Shown: piece by piece, positions 49,014-55,796 of the stretch
How positions within the stretch are numbered: the first letter of the stretch is position 1
Layout: the number at the start of each line of letters is the position of its first letter
DNA from: Planctomycetaceae bacterium
GTDB lineage: Bacteria; Planctomycetota; Planctomycetia; Pirellulales; Lacipirellulaceae
Assembly: GCA_002702655.1 (NCBI GenBank)
Contig: PABB01000063.1
Span: 1-55,796, forward strand
Direction: 5' to 3'
Length of the DNA: 55,796 nt
The notes under the pieces: model-generated
Told to the model about the DNA's origin: nothing
What the model saw: only the letters and a program-made list of their open reading frames with translations
Database searches by the model: none
Translations under genes and position numbers: made by a program

Positions 49014-51154
49014 ACCAATCAGAAGACGAACGATTACGCCTTCGTATTCACGGGATGGACTGTGCCGAAGAAGTTTCGATCTTGAAGCGGGAATTGGTTC
49101 CGCTGGTCGGTAGCGATGATCGGCTTGGATTCGACCTGCTTAACGGCAAGTTGACGGTGAATCTTGACGGTGCCGATGTGACGCAGGGTGACGTGCTGGC
49201 CGCAATCGAGCGAACCGGATTGCGTGCCGAGGTCTGGGACGATGTCCCGGACCGCGACAGTGAGTTGACGTTTTGGCAACGCAACCAACGCACAGTCCTG
49301 ACGACAATCAGTGGCGTGGCAGGCGGAATCGGTTTGGCATTGCAGTTGTCGCTAGGCGAAGCGGACGAAAGCCTCCCAGTGATTGCGATCAGCTTCTATC
49401 TGGTCAGCATCGCGACCGGTTTACTGTTGGTGCTTCCCAAGGCGTGGCGTTCGCTGGTTTCGCTTCGGCCGGACATGAATTTATTGATGTCCGTCGCAGT
49501 TGTCGGGGCGATTGCGATCGGTGAATGGTTTGAGGGAGCCGCAGTCGCGTTTCTGTTTTCGGTTTCACTGTTGCTTGAATCATGGAGCGTTGGCCGTGCG
49601 CGGCGTGCGATTGCTTCGCTGATGGACTTGTCACCGCCCACGGCTCACCTTCGAGACGAAGACGGGAAGATCAGTGACGTTGCTCCGGCGGACGTGCCGG
49701 TTGGCTCCACGGTCGTCGTTCGTCCCGGTGAGAAAATTCCGCTTGATGGTCGAGTTCTCATTGGCATCGGTGGCGTGAATCAGGCTCCGATCACCGGAGA
49801 AAGCGTTCCGGTTGAGAAGGAACCCGGTGACGAAGTGTTTGCCGGAACGATCAATGGTGACGGTTTACTTGAAATCGAAACGACGAAAGCCGCTGACGAT
49901 ACAACGCTGGCTCGGATCATCAAGATGGTGGGCGATGCCGGTTCCAAGCGTGCTCCATCGGAAAAGTGGGTTGAGAAGTTCGCGGCGGTGTATACGCCTG
50001 TGGTGATGATTGTCGCGTTGCTGATGCTGGTGATCCCGCCGTTGGCTTTCGGTGGTGATTGGTCCGTATGGCTTTACCGTTCGCTTGTGTTGCTGGTCAT
50101 CGCGTGCCCGTGTGCTCTTGTGATTTCGACGCCCGTGAGTGTGGTGGCTGCCTTGGCGGCTGCTGCCCGAAATGGGGTTCTGATCAAAGGTGGAGTGTTC
50201 ATCGAGTTGCCCGCTCAACTGAAGGCAATCGCGATGGACAAGACCGGTACGCTCACGCAGGGCGCGCCTGCTGTGGTGGATGTTGTGCCGATGAACGGTC
50301 ACAACGAAGCCGAACTACTGATGCGAGCCGGTGCGCTCGAAATCAACAGCAACCATCCTCTAGCACGTGCGATCGTTGACGAAGCGAAACGCAGGGATAT
50401 TGAACTGGTCGCTGCCGATAGCTTTGAAACGATTCAAGGTAAGGGAGCGTCAGGACATATCAATGGCAAGCCTTTTTGGCTGGGGTCGCATCGCTACTTG
50501 GAGCAACGCGGCCGAGAAACGCCTGAGGTTCACGAACAACTTGAGTTGATGCAGGAAGCGGGGCGAACCGTCGTGGTGGTTGGAAACGATGAACACGTTT
50601 GCGGTTTCATTACGCTGGCGGACGCAATTCGTGAAGAAACCCGCGACGCGATTCGCGAGTTGCACGCAGCCGGGGTTGAGAAACTGGTGATGCTGACCGG
50701 CGACAACGAAGGCACCGCCAAAGCGATTGCAGCGGAAGCAGGAATTGACGAAGTCCACGCGGAGCTATTACCGGAAGACAAAGTCGTGGCGGTCGAACGG
50801 CTTGTCAAACAGCACGAACACGTCGCAATGATTGGCGATGGCGTCAACGACGCCCCAGCACTGGCTCGTGCGTCACTCGGACTTGCGATGGGAGCCGCCG
50901 GGAGCGATGCAGCCATCGAGACGGCTGACATTGCTTTGATGTCCGACGATCTTTCCAAGCTACCGTGGCTGATTCACCACTCACGTCGAACACTCAGCAT
51001 CATTCGCCAGAACATCGCGTTCTCGCTGGCCGTCAAAGCACTGTTCGTCGTTTTGACGTTCGCTGGCTTCGCGTCACTGTGGGCCGCAATTGCAGCCGAC
51101 ATGGGAGCCTCACTACTAGTCATTGCCAATGGGTTGCGGCTGCTAAGATCATAG
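49010..51154 (+). CDS. Heavy-metal P-type ATPase (ZntA/CadA-like)
   Basis: A 714-residue P1B ATPase. The N-terminal HMA-like domain has GMDCAEE in place of GMTCxxC (one Cys left). The membrane metal site is CPCALVISTPVSVVAALA. Catalytic motifs are ITGESVPVEK, DKTGTLTQGAP (phosphorylated Asp), NHPLARAI and MIGDGVNDAPALARAS. CPC with the overall sequence indicates Zn/Cd/Pb export, although the last-helix Asp was not checked. It is the last gene of the overlapping operon HMA / CDF / thioredoxin / P450 / CDF / ATPase. Confidence 0.94.
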   Translation: MNQSEDERLRLRIHGMDCAEEVSILKRELVPLVGSDDRLGFDLLNGKLTVNLDGADVTQGDVLAAIERTGLRAEVWDDVPDRDSELTFWQRNQRTVLTTISGVAGGIGLALQLSLGEADESLPVIAISFYLVSIATGLLLVLPKAWRSLVSLRPDMNLLMSVAVVGAIAIGEWFEGAAVAFLFSVSLLLESWSVGRARRAIASLMDLSPPTAHLRDEDGKISDVAPADVPVGSTVVVRPGEKIPLDGRVLIGIGGVNQAPITGESVPVEKEPGDEVFAGTINGDGLLEIETTKAADDTTLARIIKMVGDAGSKRAPSEKWVEKFAAVYTPVVMIVALLMLVIPPLAFGGDWSVWLYRSLVLLVIACPCALVISTPVSVVAALAAAARNGVLIKGGVFIELPAQLKAIAMDKTGTLTQGAPAVVDVVPMNGHNEAELLMRAGALEINSNHPLARAIVDEAKRRDIELVAADSFETIQGKGASGHINGKPFWLGSHRYLEQRGRETPEVHEQLELMQEAGRTVVVVGNDEHVCGFITLADAIREETRDAIRELHAAGVEKLVMLTGDNEGTAKAIAAEAGIDEVHAELLPEDKVVAVERLVKQHEHVAMIGDGVNDAPALARASLGLAMGAAGSDAAIETADIALMSDDLSKLPWLIHHSRRTLSIIRQNIAFSLAVKALFVVLTFAGFASLWAAIAADMGASLLVIANGLRLLRS

Positions 51155-51166
51155 AATCCGCCTGCA

Positions 51167-51985
51167 CTACACCTCCTCATTCAACCAAAGCGGATGGTTC
51201 ACCGATACACATTGCCTCGACACACTCTGACCGGAATCATTCCAGCCCGTGTACACAAAAAATAGTGGTTCGGGCAAAACGGTTAGGCTTGGAGGTGGGC
51301 CGTCCATTTGGATGGGGCCGTCGCTTGTTGGTGGACTGCTTGGCTGCGTCGGACGGTCGCGGGGAGTTTCGTAGCGAGGAAACTCAGAAACTGTGTTGCG
51401 GTTGGGGAGGCTTGGCGCGGCCATCGGCTGACGGTCAGGAGTTCCTAAAGTGGAGGCTGGGTCTTGGGAATTTGGATTCACTGGTCCGTGTGATTGTCCA
51501 TCGTGTGAATGGTTCCCGTGATCGTGACCTGAGTGATCATGCCCGACGTGCGACGAATCGTTCAGGCCATGTGTTGGACCGTAGGCATATTCATTCGGCT
51601 GGCTACGCAAAGGCTCCGGCGCGTATGGCTGGCCGTATTCATTTGCGGCCTGCGGACAGTAACTTGAATTGGGGCAATCGTAATCGCCTCCTAGCGAATC
51701 GACATACGCAAGTTCACCGTAGAGGGGAGCACCATAGATTGGAGCAGCGTCCACGTAGACAGGCGGATGGACTGGGTAGGTCAGATAGTCTGATGCGTGA
51801 TAGCCACCGTGGTAATCGTTGTGATAGCCGTGCCCGCCATGGTACGGCGCGTAATTGTAATAAGCATGCGGCTGATGGTGTGCGTGGGCGTGGTGATCAT
51901 GAACGTAGTACTGAGCTGATGCCGAGCTTGTTATTACAGCGAAGCCACCAACAAGGAGTCCGATAGTAAGGATGATTCGGTTCAT
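51167..51985 (-). CDS. His-rich exported protein
   Basis: A 272-residue protein with signal peptide (MNRIILTIGLLVGGFAVITS, cleavage near ASA-Q at 25). His clusters follow: VHDHHAHAHHQPHAYY and VGHDHSGHDHGNHSHDGQSH. The centre is rich in Tyr and Gly (YHGGHGYHNDYHGGYHASDY) and the C-terminal half in Pro and Ser. No folded domain is obvious. Binding of Zn, Ni or Co by imidazole groups in the periplasm is likely. The gene converges on the ATPase with a 12-bp gap and diverges from the spermidine-synthase-like gene. Confidence 0.8.
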   Translation of the reverse strand: MNRIILTIGLLVGGFAVITSSASAQYYVHDHHAHAHHQPHAYYNYAPYHGGHGYHNDYHGGYHASDYLTYPVHPPVYVDAAPIYGAPLYGELAYVDSLGGDYDCPNSSYCPQAANEYGQPYAPEPLRSQPNEYAYGPTHGLNDSSHVGHDHSGHDHGNHSHDGQSHGPVNPNSQDPASTLGTPDRQPMAAPSLPNRNTVSEFPRYETPRDRPTQPSSPPTSDGPIQMDGPPPSLTVLPEPLFFVYTGWNDSGQSVSRQCVSVNHPLWLNEEV

Positions 51986-52095
51986 TTAGACTGGCTCGCT
52001 GGAAAGTTGCTTTACAGAGTTGCTCTGCAGGGACAGACGACTTCAACATCGGGACGCAAGTGATGTGCCGCTCGACCGCTCTGCTCAGGAAGCAC

Positions 52096-54681
52096 ATGTT
52101 TTACGAGGATTCCGATGAGCAGCGAAGTTTGGTGCGAAGAACTAGCTGTGTCGAAACGATGACTCAACGTCTACACTCTGACGACACACTCCAAGGCAAA
52201 TATTGCACTGAAAAACCAGTGGTCAAGGACGATAGATGGATACGAAACGAAAAGGTCGCAGTGTCAACGCTGCCGCTGCTGTTGCTGTTCTTCGTGTCCG
52301 GGGCAACCACGCTGGTTTACGAAATCTCTTGGACACGTCAAACCGGATTGTTGTTTGGACATACGGTTCTGGCGGGTAGCGTCGTGCTGGCGAGCTTGTT
52401 CCTTGGATTGGCCATTGGCTATTCCGTTGGCGGTAGGCTCTCGGTTTCCAGAAACTCACTTCGGTGGTTTGGCCTTTGCGAGATCGCTGCGGCAGCTTGG
52501 ACGGTTTGCGTTCCGACGCTACTGAGTGGGTTACAGTCGCAAGCGATCGTCCAGTGGATGTCGAGCGAGAACATGGCCTGGCAGTTTGCTAGTCGAGCAA
52601 GCATCGGGATGTTGCTTTTGCTTCCAGCGACAGTGGCACTCGGAGCGACTTTGCCGCTGATGTCTCAGGCACTCGCTCGGGTTTCAGGTCACCCACCCCG
52701 TGGCGCCGCGTTCGGCTATGCGCTCAATACGGCCGGTGCGATGGCAGGAACGTTGGTCTGCACCTATTTGTTGTTGGTCCAAGCGGGAGTGGCTCGGAGC
52801 AGCTATATCGCGGCCGGGGTCGGTGTGTTGGTGGGAGTCATTGCGATCTTGTTGTCGCGCAGGCTGGTCGTGGCTGTCGGGGTGGTGGATAGGCCGGAGG
52901 AGCATGATGCGGGATTAGGGACGCCGAAAGCGTTAACGGCTTCCGCTACGAGAAAAGTCGCGATTGCGATCGCGGCGATCAGTGGCTTTGCGACGTTGGC
53001 ACTTGAGATTCTGTACACGCGATTATTCTCATTGGTGTTTCATAACAGCACTTACACATTCGGCAATGTGATTGCCGTGTTCCTGTTGGCGTTGGCCGTG
53101 GGTGCTGCGTTAGTGGCCATGCTCATGCGTCGCGTCAAGCCCGATGTCATTCTGTTCTGGTGTGGGATCGCGGCTACCGTGAGTTGCTGCTTGTGCTTGG
53201 CCTTGTTTGTGAACATCACACGATTGCAGTACTTCGTTTCAGGCGAAACCTTTGTTGGTCATTTGCTGCGCGGTTTCATATTGGTGTTTGCTTATGTGAT
53301 GCTGCCGGTCACGATCTGCGGGATGATCTTTCCGGCAACTTGGCAGGTACTGGCGAGGAGCCATTCGATGGGCCGAGCCGTGGGAACGCTTGCGATGGTC
53401 AACGCGGTGGGAGCGGCTTTGGGGTCGCTTGCGGCGAGCTTTGTCATGTTGCCGACGATCGGCCTGTGGGGTGGTTTCCTGATTGTCGCGGCGTTGTTGC
53501 TGTTGATCGCGTTGCTTTCGGGATTTATTGCGCCCGCCCGATTTTCCGGTCATCACGCGACTTTCAGCTACGGGAGGTCGGTTGCGATTGCTTTCGCTGG
53601 GCTGTGCGTCGTTGGGGTTGGCTTCGCGTCGTCGTCCTGGTCATTGTTGGGCCGCGACCCTGACGAGGTCTTTTTAACGAGGCGCGAGTCGGCCTATGGT
53701 TGGATTGACGTGACTCGCAGCAAAGACAGCGAGGCTTGGTACATTCGCCAGAATTTGCACTATCGCCTCGGTGGCACCGGAGCCGCCGCGACGCGTGAGC
53801 GCCGACAAGCTCGGTTGCCAATGTTGTTGCATCCCAATCCGCAACGCGTCCTATTTCTTGGCATGGGCACCGGCGTGACTGCGGCCGGTGCGATCCAGCA
53901 TCCAGAGACCGAAACGATCGAGATCGTGGAACTGATCGCTGATGTAACTGCCGCCGCCAGAGAGCTGGGGCATCGAAACGATCGAGTTTTAGAAGACGAA
54001 CGTGTGCATGTGACAACCGACGACGCCAGGCATTTTCTGTTAGGCACAAACGAAAAGTTTGACGTGATCGTGTCGGACCTATTCGTGCCCTGGGAAAGCG
54101 AGACCGGGTACCTTTACACCCGCGAACACTACGCGGCATCTGCCGTGCGTCTTGAACAGGGAGGCCTGTTCTGTCAATGGTTACCGGTATATCAGATGGG
54201 CGAGCGCGAATTCACGACGATCGCGGACACCTTCGCAACCGTGTTTCCCGAGACGACACTGTGGTGGGGAAAGATGGACCCGAGCAAACCAATCATCGGG
54301 TTGGTCGGTTCGATGCGGCCGATCGAGATTGACACCACTATCCTGGCAACTCGGCTCGATAGACTTCGTCGCGTCCCAGGCGGGAACGATCCGCAGTTGA
54401 CATCGCTGGACGATCTTCGTTTGGCGTCGATCGGACAGTGGCCTACTGCCGGGGATCCCATGCTCAACCGAGACGAATATCCGCGTGTGGAATTTTGGAC
54501 ACCGCGATCGCTCATGGCCGGCGAGTTGTTGCGGGGAGCGTGGTTGGTCCGTTTTTACGACGAGGTGTTGACGGATCTGCCACCGGCTGCGGTCAACTCC
54601 GGCCCAGAGAAATTTTTTCGCAATCCTGAGCAAATTCGAGGAGGACGCCAAACCCAACGTTTTCTAGTGTTCGGCCAGTGA
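52096..54681 (+). CDS. Membrane-fused spermidine-synthase-like protein
   Basis: An 861-residue protein. The start is chosen at ATG 52096 behind AGGA; ATG 52159 is also possible. The first about 550 residues hold many membrane helices (PLLLLFFVSGATTLVYEISW, MLLLLPATVALGATLPLMSQ), the layout of the MFS-like half of such fusions. The C-terminal part is a spermidine-synthase-type methyltransferase fold: RVLFLGMGTGVTAAGAIQHP, ETIEIVELIADV and DVIVSDLFVPWES. The real substrate is unknown; few of these planctomycete-abundant fusions have been characterised. A link to the metal cluster is only by position. Confidence 0.88.
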   Translation: MFYEDSDEQRSLVRRTSCVETMTQRLHSDDTLQGKYCTEKPVVKDDRWIRNEKVAVSTLPLLLLFFVSGATTLVYEISWTRQTGLLFGHTVLAGSVVLASLFLGLAIGYSVGGRLSVSRNSLRWFGLCEIAAAAWTVCVPTLLSGLQSQAIVQWMSSENMAWQFASRASIGMLLLLPATVALGATLPLMSQALARVSGHPPRGAAFGYALNTAGAMAGTLVCTYLLLVQAGVARSSYIAAGVGVLVGVIAILLSRRLVVAVGVVDRPEEHDAGLGTPKALTASATRKVAIAIAAISGFATLALEILYTRLFSLVFHNSTYTFGNVIAVFLLALAVGAALVAMLMRRVKPDVILFWCGIAATVSCCLCLALFVNITRLQYFVSGETFVGHLLRGFILVFAYVMLPVTICGMIFPATWQVLARSHSMGRAVGTLAMVNAVGAALGSLAASFVMLPTIGLWGGFLIVAALLLLIALLSGFIAPARFSGHHATFSYGRSVAIAFAGLCVVGVGFASSSWSLLGRDPDEVFLTRRESAYGWIDVTRSKDSEAWYIRQNLHYRLGGTGAAATRERRQARLPMLLHPNPQRVLFLGMGTGVTAAGAIQHPETETIEIVELIADVTAAARELGHRNDRVLEDERVHVTTDDARHFLLGTNEKFDVIVSDLFVPWESETGYLYTREHYAASAVRLEQGGLFCQWLPVYQMGEREFTTIADTFATVFPETTLWWGKMDPSKPIIGLVGSMRPIEIDTTILATRLDRLRRVPGGNDPQLTSLDDLRLASIGQWPTAGDPMLNRDEYPRVEFWTPRSLMAGELLRGAWLVRFYDEVLTDLPPAAVNSGPEKFFRNPEQIRGGRQTQRFLVFGQ

Positions 54682-54754
54682 AACGATCAAGCTGACGCGC
54701 TGAGACATCCGAATTAATATTTACGCAGAATCCGCCTTCAGCTAATCTGTCTGT

Positions 54755-55162
54755 ATGTTTCGATCAACCCTCACCGTCTTGCTGATCGCCGCTCTGCTGG
54801 CGTGTCCAATTCGTTGCTTTGCCTGCCAGGGCAGCAGCGGCGATGGTGCTGATGTTGCGCAAACTGCCTCGTGCGGATGCTGTTCGCAGGATGGGTGCGA
54901 GAGTGGCTCGGATCCGTTCGGCCCAGTGCCGGCTGGTGAATGCGATTGCCAGGATTGCTTGTGCGATGGTGCCATCAGTGAGTCGGATGCCCTGCCGCTG
55001 GCGGTGAAGACCATTCAGGTCGGTGTCTTGCCGTTAACAATCATTTCACTTGACGCGACCCGTAGCGTGTCGTCAGCATCTCGCGATTGGGCACAGAAGG
55101 CGAGGCCGCGATACAGATGCGGTAGGGATGCGCGCACAGCGCACCAATCTTGGTTGATTTGA
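54755..55162 (+). CDS. Small Cys-rich exported protein (metal cluster, copy 2)
   Basis: A 135-residue protein with signal peptide (MFRSTLTVLLIAALLACPIR) and paired Cys: CGCCSQDGCESG and GECDCQDCLCDG. An ordinary C-terminal region follows. It resembles in build, but not closely in sequence, the protein at 39387-39782. The two lie at either end of the cluster. A periplasmic metal-buffer role is inferred. Confidence 0.72.
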   Translation: MFRSTLTVLLIAALLACPIRCFACQGSSGDGADVAQTASCGCCSQDGCESGSDPFGPVPAGECDCQDCLCDGAISESDALPLAVKTIQVGVLPLTIISLDATRSVSSASRDWAQKARPRYRCGRDARTAHQSWLI

Positions 55163-55285
55163 ACGGTTCACGAAGTTGCGTGCCGAGTTGGCTTGAGAGC
55201 CTCGCTCGCCCGCGACCTTCGTTGTTTCATCCGTCTCTTTAGAATCGTGGTCGGCAGCGGAATTCGCCAAGAATTTCGACGTATC

Positions 55286-55385
55286 GCGAATTTCCGTTCA
55301 TTGCTGAATCCCTTGTCGGTTTCCGCTACGAGATAGCGAATTTCCGTGTGTGGTGGAATGCCTTGGTGGCGTCCGCTACGGGGTC
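55286..55385 (+). repeat. Two imperfect 50-bp tandem repeats
   Basis: GCGAATTTCCGT starts at 55286 and again at 55336. Both units share TGAATCCCTTG/GGAATGCCTTG and TTTCCGCTACGAG/CGTCCGCTACGGG further on. They fill part of the 283-bp gene-free gap between the Cys-rich gene and the HMA gene. The rest of the gap shows no clear feature. Confidence 0.6.
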
Positions 55386-55445
55386 GTGCGCGATGGTCGC
55401 GTACGAGTTTTGTTTTGAGTTTGCCTTTCCAGAAGGAGTCTTGGC

Positions 55446-55793
55446 ATGTTGAGTTTAGTCCGAAACGCGAGCCTGTTGGCCGCTGTCATGATGTTTGCCG
55501 CCGTCGCGATGCCGACGAGCGCGTTTAGCGCCGAACGTACAAAATCGAACACCGTGATGACGGTGGGTGAAATGTGCGGCGGCTGCGTGAAGAAAATCAC
55601 GAAACGCTTTGACGACGTCGATGATGTCGCCAAAGTTCAGTGTGATATCGAAAAGCAATCCGTGACACTGATTCCCAAGACGGGAGTCCGGCTCAGCCCC
55701 AAGGGGTGGCCGGCATCGAATTCCTGTGCCACCCGTTATGAAGGTACGGGTTGGGTAACTCCGCTGACCCCGCGCAGCGGAGCAGCCGCTTGA
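55446..55793 (+). pseudogene. HMA-domain protein with replaced C-terminus
   Basis: Signal peptide (MLSLVRNASLLAAVMMFAAV, cleavage near FSA-E) and HMA core VGEMCGGCVKKITKRFDDVD with CxxC, then QSVTLIPKTGVRLSPKG. The paralogue at 45490 continues LKLWEAIEKAGKEP at this point. Here the sequence changes abruptly to a different frame-like tail (WPASNSCATRYEGTGW). The DNA from about 55707 shows no homology to the paralogue. I infer an insertion or recombination at that junction, so the protein is probably truncated. AAGGAG before ATG 55446 is intact. Confidence 0.6.
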
Positions 55794-55796
55794 GGC

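Noticed and set aside
18788-55796. A second copy of the tRNA-Ala 3' end marking attR
   Set aside because: Reading through the window I found no convincing copy of the T-arm/acceptor sequence. The right end may lie outside the window or use a very short core.

Overview
The window reads as a piece of a planctomycete chromosome, probably Pirellulales or a close relative. The support is a PVM-type bacterial microcompartment operon, a BBP7-family outer-membrane barrel protein, a PEP-CTERM protein, very GC-rich core genes and many palindromic intergenic repeats. This is inference from gene content; no 16S rRNA gene is present.

Positions 1-18.7 kb are chromosomal backbone. A minus-strand operon (about 9.2 to 0.44 kb) encodes a DeoR regulator, PduL, two BMC-H hexamer shell proteins, an acetate/propionate kinase, three BMC-P pentamer proteins, a CoA-acylating aldehyde dehydrogenase, a small helix-tipped protein, a class II (fuculose-phosphate type) aldolase and a PIG-L deacetylase. 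Together they describe a compartment that cleaves a deoxy-sugar phosphate (fucose/rhamnose) to lactaldehyde and converts it to lactyl-CoA, lactyl-phosphate and ATP. Next come ileS, an aspartyl protease and purN, then a flippase-like membrane protein, a PEP-CTERM protein, the BBP7 protein and tRNA-Ala(GGC).

At 18.7 kb the tRNA-Ala gene abuts, and slightly overlaps, a large serine recombinase. About 19 kb of integrated plasmid-like DNA follow, with lower GC. One long minus-strand operon (27.5 to 18.8 kb) holds a VirD4/TraG-like coupling ATPase flanked by two copies of a winged-helix gene pair, several small accessory proteins and the recombinase. Beside it lies a three-gene module: an HTH-pseudokinase fusion, a membrane-anchored Cas4-like protein and a Ser/Thr kinase. 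Then come parB-parA, a divergent replication initiator gene, three 17-bp direct repeats, and a gene-free block of about 1.3 kb (34.58-35.90 kb). That block folds into at least 25 strong local hairpins whose GNRA and UUCG loops all fit a plus-strand transcript, so it looks like a very large structured RNA. One of its hairpins is perfectly complementary, over 20 nt, to the parA translation start. A short RadC, a conserved-looking unknown protein and a 43-residue membrane peptide complete the element. Its right end is not identified.

From 37.7 to 55.8 kb there is a cupin / membrane protein / XRE-HTH group and a heavy-metal resistance cluster. The cluster has a Cys-rich secreted protein, a CzcB-CzcA RND pump, a Cys/His-motif lipoprotein, an HMA protein, two cation-diffusion-facilitator-like proteins, a thioredoxin lipoprotein, a CYP152-type P450, a Zn/Cd P-type ATPase, a His-rich secreted protein, a membrane-fused spermidine-synthase-like protein, a second Cys-rich protein and a second, truncated HMA protein. 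Several of these genes overlap by 4 nt and are probably one operon.
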